Shown here piece after piece: positions 36,805 to 46,125 of a stretch of DNA of 64,000 nucleotides (positions are counted from its first letter, which is position 1; each line of letters opens with the position of its first letter). Below the pieces are notes generated by a model. That model was given only the letters and a program-made list of their open reading frames with translations. It was not told the DNA's origin and did no database searches. Source of the DNA: Chitinophaga rhizosphaerae (GTDB taxonomy: Bacteria > Bacteroidota > Bacteroidia > Chitinophagales > Chitinophagaceae); NCBI RefSeq assembly GCF_003958645.1, contig NZ_RXLO01000003.1, positions 682,001 to 746,000 of the forward strand, given 5' to 3'. Both the position numbers and the translations under genes were made by a program.

Positions 36805-37809
36805 TCACACGTATGCCGTTTCCTCTTCCGCTTTCCGGATCCGCTCGTCTGTCTGCATTTCCAGGATGGCTTTCTTTTCTTTCCGGTGCATGGCGAAGGC
36901 GAATTCGTGCTGGTCCAGCAGATCGTCGTACGGCCCGCGGGGCGAGATGAGTTTCACGAGCACAGGGGCGGTTTCCAGGGCAATGAACAGCAGCATGATG
37001 AACCAGTTGGCCCATTGGATGGGGGCGCTTTTGCCGGTGATGCGGCCCAGTGCTTCCAGCCGGGAGGCCATCCCGTCGGGTTTGTGGCGTTCCAGGGCGG
37101 TGAGGCGCGCGGCGAGGGTATCGTCTTCCGCCTGGATTTCCGCCATGAGGGCGGCGCGTTGTGACCGGAGGGTTTGCAGGGCTGCGGAGGCGCTGTCGGC
37201 ATCGGCTTTCTTGGCTTTGTAGATGGGGCCGAGGTTCTTGACGCGGGAGCCGCCGGTGCCGTCTGCTTCCTGCTGGGCGCGCAGCTGGAGGGTGTCTACC
37301 CGCGCGGTTTGTACGGAGATTTGGGATTGGAGGGCGTTCATCCTTGTGGCGAGTTCCGCTTTGCGGGAAGTGAAGGCGCCGCGGACGAGGGAGTCTTCCG
37401 CCTGGCGCTGTTCCTGTTCCATGAGGGTGAGCTCGGCGAGGATTTCCCGTTCGAAGATTTTCAGCTCCAGCGGTTTGGAGATCACCACGGCGATCATCAC
37501 GGCGAGGAGGAGGCGCGGAACGGCCATCCAGAGCTCTTTGCCGAAGCGGTCGCGCTTCTTGAGGCTGGATACGATGTAGCGGTCGAGGTTGAAGATCATA
37601 AGCCCCCAAAGCAAAGCGAACCCGGTGGCGGCCCAGGGGGTGCGGAAAACGGTCCACAGCGCATACCCTGCGGCGATGGCGGCAAACAGTCCGGTAAAGA
37701 AAATGGTGGCCCCTATGCCGGCGTACTTATTGGTTTCGGCAGGTGCGCGGCGGAGCAGGGGCAAGTGAGCGCCCGAGCAGATAAGGAAGAAATGACGGAT
37801 ACGTAACAT
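36805..37809 (-). CDS. DUF4407 membrane protein
   Basis: The 334-aa protein has the DUF4407 arrangement. Two membrane helices lie near the N-terminus (IFFTGLFAAIAAGYALW and AATGFALLWGLMIFNLDRYIVSSL), with a third at about 100-115. A long coiled-coil region (130-250) follows, then a further helix (WFIMLLFIALETAPVLVKL). The conserved NLDRYI segment is present. The function is unknown. It lies upstream of the osmC gene on the same strand, with a 121-nt gap. Confidence 0.88.
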   Translation of the reverse strand: MLRIRHFFLICSGAHLPLLRRAPAETNKYAGIGATIFFTGLFAAIAAGYALWTVFRTPWAATGFALLWGLMIFNLDRYIVSSLKKRDRFGKELWMAVPRLLLAVMIAVVISKPLELKIFEREILAELTLMEQEQRQAEDSLVRGAFTSRKAELATRMNALQSQISVQTARVDTLQLRAQQEADGTGGSRVKNLGPIYKAKKADADSASAALQTLRSQRAALMAEIQAEDDTLAARLTALERHKPDGMASRLEALGRITGKSAPIQWANWFIMLLFIALETAPVLVKLISPRGPYDDLLDQHEFAFAMHRKEKKAILEMQTDERIRKAEEETAYV

Positions 37810-38027
37810 GCTGTTTCATTTTCAGGTAAGCCGTCATGTTTTTGATAAGAAGGATGGAAGTCAAAAATAGTCAATTTTTCTGCCCGGGTCGCAAATTTAC
37901 CGCGGGCGGTGGGGATCGATGGCAGGCGGTCGGTGGCGGGAAGATGCATCGCCGGGCGGCGAACGGCTGTTGAAGGGAGTGACACAACGGCGGCCGGGCC
38001 AGCGGGCGGATGACGGCCCATAACGAA

Positions 38028-38054
38028 AAAGGACGGCCCATAAGACCGTCCTTT
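38028..38054 (-). terminator. Terminator of sucC
   Basis: AAAGGACGG and CCGTCCTTT form a perfect 9-bp stem with a 9-nt loop. The A-run on the plus strand gives the U-run on the minus transcript. Confidence 0.85.
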
Positions 38055-38078
38055 CCGGAAAAATATGAAGTCGAAAGC

Positions 38079-39290
38079 TTAGCTAACGGCTTTGTTTACG
38101 AGTGCGGCTGCTTCGCTGAGCAGGATGGCGGATTGCACTTTCAGGCCGCTTTCCTCGATCAGGGCTTTCGCTTCGGCGGCGTTGGTACCCTGGAGGCGTA
38201 CGATGATGGGCACTTCGATGGTGCCGATGGATTTGTAAGCGTCGATCACACCCTGGGCAACACGGTCGCAACGAACGATACCGCCGAAGATGTTGATGAG
38301 GATCGCTTTTACTTTCGGGTCTTTCAGGATGATGCGGAAACCGGCTTCAACGGTTTGCGCATTGGCGGTGCCGCCTACGTCCAGGAAGTTGGCGGGTTCG
38401 CCACCGGAAAGCTTGATCATGTCCATGGTAGCCATGGCGAGGCCTGCGCCGTTCACCATGCAACCTACGTTACCGTCGAGTTTCACGAAGTTGAGGTTGT
38501 GTTTGCCGGCTTCCACTTCGGTGGGGTCCTCTTCGGTAATGTCGCGCAGGGCAACGAGTTCCGGGTGGCGGATGAGGGCGTTGTCGTCGAGGTTCAGTTT
38601 GCAGTCTACGGCGATGATTTTTTCGTCGCTCGTTTTGAACAGCGGGTTGATCTCGAGCATGGCGGCGTCGAGCCCAACGTACCCGTTATAGAGGTTGGTC
38701 ACGAATTTCACCATGTTTTTGAACGCTTCGCCGGAGAGGCCGAAGTTGAAGGCGATCTTGCGGGCCTGGAAGGCTTCGAGTTTGCCGCCGGGGTATACCC
38801 ACTCCTTGAAAATTTTATCGGGCGTGTTATGGGCTACTTCCTCGATGTCCATGCCCCCTTCGGTGGAGTACATGATCACGTTCTGACCGGTTGCACGGTC
38901 GAGGAGGATGGAGAGGTAGAATTCTTTGATGGGATTGGCGCCGGGATAGTAAACGTCCTGAGCTACCAATACTTTATTGACAACCTTGCCGGCTTCGCCG
39001 GTCTGGATGGTTACGAGGGTGCCACCGAGGATGTTTCCGGCGATGGTTTTTACATCTTCCGCGTTTTTACCAACGGCTACGCCGCGTTGTTCGGTGCCAC
39101 GGATCTTGCCCTTACCGCGGCCGCCCGCGTGTATTTGCGCCTTTACTACGGCGAACTCGTTTCCAAACTGCACCTTCAGTTGCTTGTAAGCCTCGGCGGC
39201 AGCTTCGGGCGTGTCAACCGGGATACCTTCCTGTACCGGTACGTTGTATTTTTTCAGCAGTTCTTTAGCCTGGTACTCGTGTAAATTCAT
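38079..39290 (-). CDS. sucC: Succinate-CoA ligase, beta subunit
   Basis: SucC with SucD interconverts succinyl-CoA and succinate in the TCA cycle, with ADP/ATP. The 403-aa protein starts MNLHEYQAKELLKKYNVPVQEG and has an ATP-grasp domain (VVKAQIHAGGRGK), LEINPLF for Mg binding, and the ligase CoA domain (NGAGLAMATMDMIKLSGGEPANFLDVGG and ILINIFGGIVRCD). Length and start are standard. The alpha subunit gene is not adjacent, as is usual in this phylum. Confidence 0.97.
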   Translation of the reverse strand: MNLHEYQAKELLKKYNVPVQEGIPVDTPEAAAEAYKQLKVQFGNEFAVVKAQIHAGGRGKGKIRGTEQRGVAVGKNAEDVKTIAGNILGGTLVTIQTGEAGKVVNKVLVAQDVYYPGANPIKEFYLSILLDRATGQNVIMYSTEGGMDIEEVAHNTPDKIFKEWVYPGGKLEAFQARKIAFNFGLSGEAFKNMVKFVTNLYNGYVGLDAAMLEINPLFKTSDEKIIAVDCKLNLDDNALIRHPELVALRDITEEDPTEVEAGKHNLNFVKLDGNVGCMVNGAGLAMATMDMIKLSGGEPANFLDVGGTANAQTVEAGFRIILKDPKVKAILINIFGGIVRCDRVAQGVIDAYKSIGTIEVPIIVRLQGTNAAEAKALIEESGLKVQSAILLSEAAALVNKAVS

Positions 39291-39379
39291 CGGAATACAA
39301 ATTTGGCCGCTAATTTAGGCATTTTATGTTTTAATCCGGGGATTTCTTTGGATGGGATGGATGATATGCAACGAACAAT

Positions 39380-39387
39380 TAACTTTG
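39380..39387 (+). promoter_or_regulatory. minus-7 box of the purine nucleoside phosphorylase gene
   Basis: TAACTTTG lies 19 nt before the ATG at 39407. A TTG is present only 29 nt upstream, beyond the usual spacing. Confidence 0.45.
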
Positions 39388-39406
39388 CCGGGCATAAAAT
39401 CCGCAA

Positions 39407-40219
39407 ATGCTGGAACAGATCAACGAATCGAAGGCCTATATTCAGCAGTTCGCTCCGGGGCGTCCTGCGGTGGGCATCATACTGGGCAGTGGCCTGGGGA
39501 ACCTGGCTGGGGAGATTACCGACCGGGTGGAGATCCCATACGACCAGATCCCCCATTTCCCGCCGGCCACGGTGGAGGGGCATTCGGGCCGGCTCATCCT
39601 GGGGAAGCTCGCCGGCAGGCCCGTGGTGGCCATGGCGGGGAGGTACCATTATTATGAAGGCCTTTCCATGCAGCAGGTCACGTTCCCCGTTCGGGTGATG
39701 AAGGCCCTCGGCATCGAGACCCTCCTCATTTCCAACGCGGCAGGGGGCATGAACGCCAAATTCCGGGTGGGCGATCTCATGGTCATCACCGATCACATCA
39801 ACCTCCAGCCAGAACATCCGCTCCGCGGCGCCAACAACGCCGCCCTCGGCCCCCGGTTCCCCGACATGAGCGAACCCTACAGCAAGGCGCTCATCGCCAA
39901 AGCGAAGGAAATCGCCGCCGGCAAAGGGATCCATTTGCACGAAGGCGTATACGTTGGGGTGCAGGGCCCCACCTTCGAAACGCGGGCCGAATATAAATTC
40001 ATGCACATCATCGGCGGAGACGCCGTGGGCATGAGCACCGTTCCGGAAGTCATCGTAGCCGCCCACAGCGGGCTGCGCGTTTTCGCCATGAGCGTCATCA
40101 CCGACCTCGGCATCCGTGAAGAAGAAAACGTCATCACCCACGAAGAGGTACTGGCCGCCGCCAAATCGGCGGAGCCGCATTTAACTTATATTTTCAGCGA
40201 ATTGGCCCGGCAATTGTAG
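39407..40219 (+). CDS. punA: Purine nucleoside phosphorylase (class II, trimeric type)
   Basis: This enzyme splits inosine and guanosine with phosphate in purine salvage. The 270-aa protein has the phosphate-binding GIILGSGLG, the GHSGRLILG loop with His, AMAGRYHYYEG, LLISNAAGGMN, GVQGPTFETRAEYKF and VGMSTVPEVIVA with the base-recognition region. The start is at the ATG 19 nt after a minus-7 box. The downstream porin begins 30 nt after its stop. Confidence 0.95.
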   Translation: MLEQINESKAYIQQFAPGRPAVGIILGSGLGNLAGEITDRVEIPYDQIPHFPPATVEGHSGRLILGKLAGRPVVAMAGRYHYYEGLSMQQVTFPVRVMKALGIETLLISNAAGGMNAKFRVGDLMVITDHINLQPEHPLRGANNAALGPRFPDMSEPYSKALIAKAKEIAAGKGIHLHEGVYVGVQGPTFETRAEYKFMHIIGGDAVGMSTVPEVIVAAHSGLRVFAMSVITDLGIREEENVITHEEVLAAAKSAEPHLTYIFSELARQL

Positions 40220-40249
40220 CATATGCCGGACCTTACACGAATCATCCCG

Positions 40250-42250
40250 ATGAGGCAATTCTCGATCCTTTTCCTTCTGCTGGTTTGCACCGGCACCGCC
40301 CTCAGGGCGCAGTTCAACACCGGCCGCCTGCCCATGCGCGGCGGCGGCGGCAATACTTCCATGCAGCGGGACACGACCAGGCACGACCATGAGCCCGATA
40401 CGCTCACGCTCCGCTACCGGTTCCTGGACGAGCCCACCGATTTCACGATCGATTCTTCCATCGCCGATTTCTCGCTGAACTATCTCGGCTTCCCCGCTAC
40501 CTACATGACCCTCGGCAACAACGGCAACGCCGCCCGCAACCTCGTTTTCACCCCCCGCCTGGTCCCCGGCTTCGACGCAGGGTTCCATTCGTACGACGTT
40601 TACGGCTTCAACCACCAGAACGCCAAATTCTATAATACCAACCGGCCCTTCTCGGAACTCTGGTACCTCATCGGCGCCAAACAGGAGCAGATGATCAACC
40701 TGCAACACACCCAGAACCGCGGCGAAAAATTCAACTTCTCGTTCCAGTACCGGAAAATCAACAGCCCGGGGTTTTTCCAGAACCAGGCCACCAACCACGA
40801 TACTTATAATGTAACGGCCAATTACAACAGCCAGGACAAACGCTATCATCTCTACTTCAGCTATTACCTTAATAAAATCAACGGCGGCGAAAACGGCGGG
40901 CTGCTAGACAATGCCGACCTCAAAGCCCCGGAATATACCGATCCGCGCCTCATACCCGTTCGCCTCGGCGGCAACAATCCGCGCCTCGGCGGCCTCCTCA
41001 ACACCAATATCGCCGTAAAAAGCTATAACCAGGAAGCCAGCATCCTCCTGCGCCAGCAATACGACTGGGGTCATGGCGATACGGTTCATGTGAACGATAC
41101 CACCCAGTATTACAAATTCGACCCCGTATTCCGTGTGGAGCACACACTCACCTACACGGAAAACACCTACCGGTTCCAGGACGGCCAGCCGGATTCCCTG
41201 TACTACCGTACCTTTTACAACATCAACATCCCCCTGAACAATCCCGATACGGTCCGGACGCGGCACCGCTGGCGGATTTTCAGCAACGACGTTTCGCTCA
41301 TGCAGTTCCCCATGCGCGGGAACCAGGCGCACTTCATCCGCGTGGGCGCGGCTTTCGAAATGATCAAAGGCCAGTTCGATACTTCCATGACGGCACGCTC
41401 GTTCAACGAAGTCTCGTTCACCAACCTCCGCCTCCATGGCGAATACCGAAACAAGACGCGCAACCAGAAATGGGACATCCAGGCCAAGGGAGACCTCTAC
41501 CCCGTGGGCGAGAACGCCGGCGACTACGCCGTTTCCGGCCGCCTGAGCAGCCATCTCAACGAAACACTGGGCCGCATCAGCCTCATGGCCACCAACGTCA
41601 ACCGCGAACCGTCTTACGTATACCGCTATTTCGGTACCCGCAACAAACAAATCTGGACCAACAGCAGCCTCAATAAGGAAAACATCACCCAGATCCAGGT
41701 GCGGGCCGATAATAAGAAGCTTACATACAGCCTCACCGCCAATTATTTCCTCTACACCAATTACACCTATTTCAAGAGCTTCACGGAAAGCGCGCAAAGC
41801 AGCGGGGTGTTCAACCTCCTCCAGCTCGTGGCGTATAAAAGGTTCGATGTGGGCGGATTTACGTTTGACGGAGACGCCGCCTTCCAGCAGATCGCAGGAA
41901 CGGCGCCCGTGCAGTTGCCCACCGTCTGGGCGCGCCTGCGCGTTGCCTATACGGCCAAACTCTTCAAGAACCTGAACCTTTACACCGGCCTCGAAGGGAA
42001 ATACAACACGCCGTATTATGCGGACGATTATTCTCCCATGCTCAGCCAGTTCGTATACCAGGATGTGCTGCAAATCAACAACAAACCCGAAGTGGCGGCT
42101 TTCGTCCATTTCAGGATCAAGTCTTTGTCGGCCTACGTGCGCGGCGAAAACCTGAATTCACTGGTATGGGACAATAACTTCGTGTCGCCCCTGTACCCTT
42201 CGAACAATTTCGGGATCCGGGTGGGCCTGCGCTGGTGGTTCGTGAACTGA
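40250..42250 (+). CDS. Putative outer membrane porin (Porin_10 type)
   Basis: The 666-aa protein has a signal peptide (MRQFSILFLLLVCTGTALRAQF) and a large beta-rich barrel with alternating aromatic strands. It ends in a strand with terminal aromatic residues (GLRWWFVN), typical of outer membrane proteins. It matches the Bacteroidota 'putative porin' family. An upstream ATG at 40223 is in frame, but the signal peptide fits the start at 40250. It lies directly downstream of the phosphorylase and may be co-transcribed. Confidence 0.85.
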   Translation: MRQFSILFLLLVCTGTALRAQFNTGRLPMRGGGGNTSMQRDTTRHDHEPDTLTLRYRFLDEPTDFTIDSSIADFSLNYLGFPATYMTLGNNGNAARNLVFTPRLVPGFDAGFHSYDVYGFNHQNAKFYNTNRPFSELWYLIGAKQEQMINLQHTQNRGEKFNFSFQYRKINSPGFFQNQATNHDTYNVTANYNSQDKRYHLYFSYYLNKINGGENGGLLDNADLKAPEYTDPRLIPVRLGGNNPRLGGLLNTNIAVKSYNQEASILLRQQYDWGHGDTVHVNDTTQYYKFDPVFRVEHTLTYTENTYRFQDGQPDSLYYRTFYNINIPLNNPDTVRTRHRWRIFSNDVSLMQFPMRGNQAHFIRVGAAFEMIKGQFDTSMTARSFNEVSFTNLRLHGEYRNKTRNQKWDIQAKGDLYPVGENAGDYAVSGRLSSHLNETLGRISLMATNVNREPSYVYRYFGTRNKQIWTNSSLNKENITQIQVRADNKKLTYSLTANYFLYTNYTYFKSFTESAQSSGVFNLLQLVAYKRFDVGGFTFDGDAAFQQIAGTAPVQLPTVWARLRVAYTAKLFKNLNLYTGLEGKYNTPYYADDYSPMLSQFVYQDVLQINNKPEVAAFVHFRIKSLSAYVRGENLNSLVWDNNFVSPLYPSNNFGIRVGLRWWFVN

Positions 42251-42284
42251 TGCCCGTTTCGGCCGAAAAGCGTATATTTGTCAT

Positions 42285-42671
42285 ATGAAGAAATTCCTCA
42301 CCATTTGTATTGCAATACTTTACTCGCTGATTACCAGCGGGTTCAGTGTTAATGTGCATTACTGTATGGGGGAACTTGCTTCTGTTGACCTGCACGTTTC
42401 CCATGACGAAGGCTGCAATAAATGTGGCATGGAGAAAAAGGGAGATTGCTGTAAAGATGAAGCCCGCTTCGTCAAATACGACGACTCGCACCAGGGCGCC
42501 AAAGCCGGTGTGAGCCTTCCGGAGCCTTCTCCGGTCATATTAACGCTGTTGCAGCCCGCCTGGCAACCCAGCCTCGCCGCTGCTCCCGTGTTCGCGGACT
42601 GGGCGCCTATCAATGCGCCACCGCCCAGCGGCATTCCCCGCTACAAACAATTCTGCCTCTTCCTGATTTGA
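42285..42671 (+). CDS. Cys-rich exported protein of a metal-homeostasis module
   Basis: The 128-aa protein has a signal peptide-like N-terminus and a Cys/His-rich segment: HYCMGELASVDLHVSHDEGCNKCGMEKKGDCCKDE. Similar HYC-x-x proteins are common in Bacteroidota next to copper-handling genes, but their role is uncharacterised. The Cys/His pattern suggests copper or zinc binding in the periplasm. It is followed by an HMA-domain protein, an outer membrane protein and an HMA-AraC regulator on the same strand. Confidence 0.65.
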   Translation: MKKFLTICIAILYSLITSGFSVNVHYCMGELASVDLHVSHDEGCNKCGMEKKGDCCKDEARFVKYDDSHQGAKAGVSLPEPSPVILTLLQPAWQPSLAAAPVFADWAPINAPPPSGIPRYKQFCLFLI

Positions 42672-42754
42672 TACAGCCGTTCGTCCCCGACCAACTGTTG
42701 TAACTGAATGTACGTATCTATTCAAACGGCCCCCGGGCCTCAAATCAAGGAAAA

Positions 42755-43297
42755 ATGAAAACGATCCTCTTTGCGCTGGCGTTGACCGGCATTACGTTCT
42801 CCGCATCCGCGCAGCAATATAAAAAAGCATCTCTCCAGGCTGCAGGCCTCACCTGCGCCATGTGCTCGAACGCTACCCAGAAAGCACTGAAAACCCTCAC
42901 TTTCGTCGACAGGATCGACACCGACCTCAACACCACCACCTTCATCCTACATTTCAAACCAGGCGTAAACGTCAATATCGACCAGATCCGCCAGAAAGTG
43001 GAAGGCGCAGGGTTTTCGGTGGGCAAACTGGTGATGACGGCCGATTTCAACGGCATGAAAGTGGAAAACGACACCCATGTGCCCTTCGGCGGGCAAACCC
43101 TGCACTTCGTGAACGTGAAACCCCAGACCCTCAGCGGTGAAAAAGACGTAACGGTGATCGACCGCGACTTCCTTCCCGCCAAATCCTTCAGGAAATACGC
43201 CGCCTTCACCAAGATGAAATGCATCAATACCGGTGTCATGGAATCCTGCTGCGGCAACGACAGGAAAGGAACCCGGGTTTATCACGTCACCATTTAA
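42755..43297 (+). CDS. Periplasmic heavy-metal-associated (HMA) domain protein
   Basis: The 180-aa protein has a signal peptide cleaved after FSASAQ and an HMA domain with the metal-binding CxxC at C34 and C37 (GLTCAMCSNATQKAL). A second conserved region carries further Cys near the C-terminus (KCINTGVMESCCGNDRKG). It may carry copper or another soft metal in the periplasm. It lies 83 nt after the Cys-rich protein gene and 6 nt before the next gene. Confidence 0.85.
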   Translation: MKTILFALALTGITFSASAQQYKKASLQAAGLTCAMCSNATQKALKTLTFVDRIDTDLNTTTFILHFKPGVNVNIDQIRQKVEGAGFSVGKLVMTADFNGMKVENDTHVPFGGQTLHFVNVKPQTLSGEKDVTVIDRDFLPAKSFRKYAAFTKMKCINTGVMESCCGNDRKGTRVYHVTI

Positions 43298-43303
43298 TCT
43301 GTC

Positions 43304-44173
43304 ATGATGCTGAAAAAACTGACCATTGTCCTCGCCCTCGCAGGCGCAGGCATTTCGGCACGGGCGCAGGAACTCTACGTGCAAACCGAACCCGCCAGCA
43401 ACATGCCCGCCAACTCGATCGGGCTGCGGCTCACCAACAGGTTTTACCCCATGGACCATGCCAGCTACACCGGCTACCGCCTTCAGCCCGAAGTGATGGT
43501 AGGTATCAGCAAGCAGCTTATGGTACATGCCAGCGGGTATTTCTCCAATGTGATGGAAAACCGCTTCAAGGCGGAAGGGGCGGGGCTGTACGCCAAATAC
43601 CGTTTCCTGTCGGTGGATGATATACACTCGCATTTCCGCATGGCGGCCTTTGCGAAGGGCTCCGTCATCAACAATCCCTACGCGCCGCCCATGGGCCCCG
43701 ATCACGATCATACGGCCGGAGCGTTCAATAACCAGGACCTTGACATCGATGGTATGACGTCCGGCGTGAGCGCGGGCGTGATCGCCACGCAGCTCGTGCA
43801 TAAGCTCGCCGTTTCGGGGAGCCTGGCGTACGACCGGTATATGAACAACACGCAGCACAATTTGCCGTACGTATCGCGCAGCGCGCTGAATTACACACTG
43901 TCGGCCGGATACCTGTTGCTGCCCCGATCGTACAAAAGCTACAAGCAGACGAACCTGAACCTCTACGTGGAATTGCTGGGCAAATCGAACCTCGACCAAT
44001 ACCGCAGCGGTTATTACGTAGACGTGGCGCCGGCGGTGCAGCTGATTATCAACAGCAATTCGCGCATCGATCTCAGTTACCGCGCCCAGCTTTTCGGAGA
44101 CATGGCCCGCATGATGGACCAAAGTTTCCTCGTTCGGTACGAATACAATTTGTATAACATTCTCAAAAAATAG
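43304..44173 (+). CDS. Hypothetical outer membrane beta-barrel protein of the metal module
   Basis: The 289-aa protein has a signal peptide (MMLKKLTIVLALAGAGISARAQ) and a beta-rich sequence with amphipathic strands ending in RYEYNLYNILKK. It carries short His-rich and Met-rich stretches (PPMGPDHDHT, MARMMDQS). Such proteins occur in copper clusters and may be outer membrane channels, but the family is not characterised. It lies 6 nt after the HMA protein gene and 1 nt before the regulator. Confidence 0.6.
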   Translation: MMLKKLTIVLALAGAGISARAQELYVQTEPASNMPANSIGLRLTNRFYPMDHASYTGYRLQPEVMVGISKQLMVHASGYFSNVMENRFKAEGAGLYAKYRFLSVDDIHSHFRMAAFAKGSVINNPYAPPMGPDHDHTAGAFNNQDLDIDGMTSGVSAGVIATQLVHKLAVSGSLAYDRYMNNTQHNLPYVSRSALNYTLSAGYLLLPRSYKSYKQTNLNLYVELLGKSNLDQYRSGYYVDVAPAVQLIINSNSRIDLSYRAQLFGDMARMMDQSFLVRYEYNLYNILKK

Positions 44174-44174
44174 G

Positions 44175-44744
44175 ATGAGCACGGTACTACATATCAAAAA
44201 CATGGTTTGCCCGCGCTGCGTCAAAATGGTGCGGTACGTGCTGGAGCACGAAGGTCAGGTTGTGAAGGATGTGACGCTGGGGAAGGCCGAACTCGAAACC
44301 GAGCCCGATGCAGCGGCTGCCGCGCGCATCGCCAATGCGTTACAGGAAGAAGGGTTTTTGTTGCTGGACGACCGGAAAACCCAGATCGTGGAAACCATCA
44401 AGAACTTCGTCGTGGAAACCGTCCATTACGGTGCGCTGGATGAGATGAACGAAAACTTTTCCACGCTGCTTTCGCAAAAGCTGCAGAAAGATTACCACAT
44501 GCTGAGCAAACTGTTTTCAGAAACCGAAAACACGACCATCGAGCAGTTCATTATCCAGCAGAAAATCGAAAAGGTGAAGGAATTGCTCGTGTACGGCGAG
44601 CTGACGCTCAGCGAGATCGCCTACAAGCTGGGATACAGCAGCGTGGCGCATCTTTCCGGGCAGTTCAAGAAAGTGACGGGCCTTACGCCCAGCCATTTCA
44701 AGCAGCTGAAGGAAGAAAAGCGCCGTTCGCTCGACAATATCTGA
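44175..44744 (+). CDS. HMA-AraC fusion transcription regulator
   Basis: The 189-aa protein has an N-terminal HMA-like metal-binding domain with C12 and C15 (NMVCPRCVKMV). A linker follows, then a C-terminal AraC-type helix-turn-helix domain (IEQFIIQQKIEKVKELLVYGELTLSEIAYKLGYSSVAHLSGQFKKVTGLTPSHFKQL). The direct fusion of a metal-trafficking domain to a DNA-binding domain implies one-component sensing of copper or a similar ion. It is the last gene of the module, starting 1 nt after the upstream stop, and ends 1 nt before converging hemN. Confidence 0.8.
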   Translation: MSTVLHIKNMVCPRCVKMVRYVLEHEGQVVKDVTLGKAELETEPDAAAAARIANALQEEGFLLLDDRKTQIVETIKNFVVETVHYGALDEMNENFSTLLSQKLQKDYHMLSKLFSETENTTIEQFIIQQKIEKVKELLVYGELTLSEIAYKLGYSSVAHLSGQFKKVTGLTPSHFKQLKEEKRRSLDNI

Positions 44745-44745
44745 T

Positions 44746-46116
44746 TCAGACCGCGTTGCTGAACAGCTGCGTTTGCGGCATGTTCCGCCACAGCCGGGCA
44801 TCGAAAGCCATGCATATGTTCCGTATGTATGGCTTTCCTTTTTCAGTCACCGTTACGCCATCCGGCCGCACTTCCACGAGGCCGTCGCGCTCGGGTTCCT
44901 GCAGGCGCTGGAGGCTTTCGGAAATGGCGTCGCAGTTCGCGTCCTGCCGGTCCCAGTGCGTTTCGAAACGGCACATCAGGCGGAGGATGTGGTTGCGGAG
45001 CCGGAGGTCTTCTGTCGTAAGCAGATGTCCGCGGAAAACAGGGAGCTTCCCCTCGCGGACTTTCTCCTGGTACGCGGCCAGTGATTTTTCGTTTTGCGTA
45101 TATGCGTTACCGGTATCGCTGATAGCGGAAACGCCGAGTCCGATGAGCAGCGAGGTCCGGTGGTCCGTATAACCCATGAAATTCCGGTGGAGGCTCCCGT
45201 CTGCCGCGGCTTCGAAGAGTTTGTCGTCGGGCAGTGCGAAGTGGTCCATCCCGATTTCCACGTAGAAATAGTTTTCCAGGATCGATTTCCCCAGTTCATA
45301 CAGTGCGCGTTTCTGGTCGCCGGTGGGGAGGTCTTTTTCGCTGAAGAGGCGTTGCCCGTTCCCCTTGATCCAGGGTACGTGGGCATAGCTGTAGAACGAA
45401 ATGCGTTCGGGGAGGAGGAACATGCATTGCGTGAAGGTGTCGCGGATGCTTTGGGGCGTCTGGAGCGGCAGGCCGTAAATGAGGTCGAAGTTGATGGAGG
45501 TGTACCCGATCTGGCGCGCTGCTTCCACACAGTTGCGTACGTTTTCGAAGGGTTGTATCCGGTTGATGATGGTCTGAACGTTGAGGTCGAGGTCCTGAAT
45601 GCCGAGGCTCATCCGCCGGAAACCGAGATCGTACAGCGCCTGCATGTGTTCCGGCGTAGTGTTGTTGGGATGCCCCTCGAAGCTGTGTTCGGCGCCGGGC
45701 AGTACGTTGGCCGAGTCGAAGATGGCGTTGAGGAGACGGGTGAGGTTGGCGGGACTGAAGAACGTGGGCGTTCCCCCGCCCAGGTGCACTTCGCGGATGC
45801 GCGGCTTTTCGGGAAAGTGTTGCAAATACAGCTCCCATTCCTGCAAAACCGTGTTGATGTATGGGATTTCGTAATCGTGGTTAACGGTGATGTATTTGTT
45901 GCAGCCGCAGTAGGTGCAGAGCCTTTCACAGAAGGGGAGGTGGATGTAAAGACTGATCCCGTCTTCATTGTTCAGCGAAGCAAATGAGGGCGCAAGCCCC
46001 TCCAGCCACTGGTCTTCGCGGAAAGCGGTAGTGTCCCAATAGGGGACGGTCGGATAACTCGTATATCGCGGGGCGGCTACCTGGTATTTTTTTAGCATGG
46101 TGGTCATGACGCTCAA
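44746..46116 (-). CDS. hemN: Oxygen-independent coproporphyrinogen III oxidase
   Basis: HemN is a radical SAM enzyme that makes protoporphyrinogen IX in heme synthesis under low oxygen. The 456-aa protein has the CxxxCxxC cluster at C63, C67 and C70 (PFCERLCTYCGC), then GGGTPTFFSPANLTRLL, and RMSLGIQDLD. It is the last gene of the cbb3 oxidase cluster, 9 nt after the TauE/SafE gene, which fits the heme demand of oxidase assembly. Starts at 46107 or 46098 are possible. Confidence 0.95.
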   Translation of the reverse strand: MSVMTTMLKKYQVAAPRYTSYPTVPYWDTTAFREDQWLEGLAPSFASLNNEDGISLYIHLPFCERLCTYCGCNKYITVNHDYEIPYINTVLQEWELYLQHFPEKPRIREVHLGGGTPTFFSPANLTRLLNAIFDSANVLPGAEHSFEGHPNNTTPEHMQALYDLGFRRMSLGIQDLDLNVQTIINRIQPFENVRNCVEAARQIGYTSINFDLIYGLPLQTPQSIRDTFTQCMFLLPERISFYSYAHVPWIKGNGQRLFSEKDLPTGDQKRALYELGKSILENYFYVEIGMDHFALPDDKLFEAAADGSLHRNFMGYTDHRTSLLIGLGVSAISDTGNAYTQNEKSLAAYQEKVREGKLPVFRGHLLTTEDLRLRNHILRLMCRFETHWDRQDANCDAISESLQRLQEPERDGLVEVRPDGVTVTEKGKPYIRNICMAFDARLWRNMPQTQLFSNAV

Positions 46117-46125
46117 TTTATCTCA

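Noticed and set aside
38012..38043. Short direct repeat GACGGCCCATAA (two copies) near the sucC terminator
   Set aside because: The second copy is part of the terminator stem-loop; two short copies are not enough to indicate a mobile or regulatory element.
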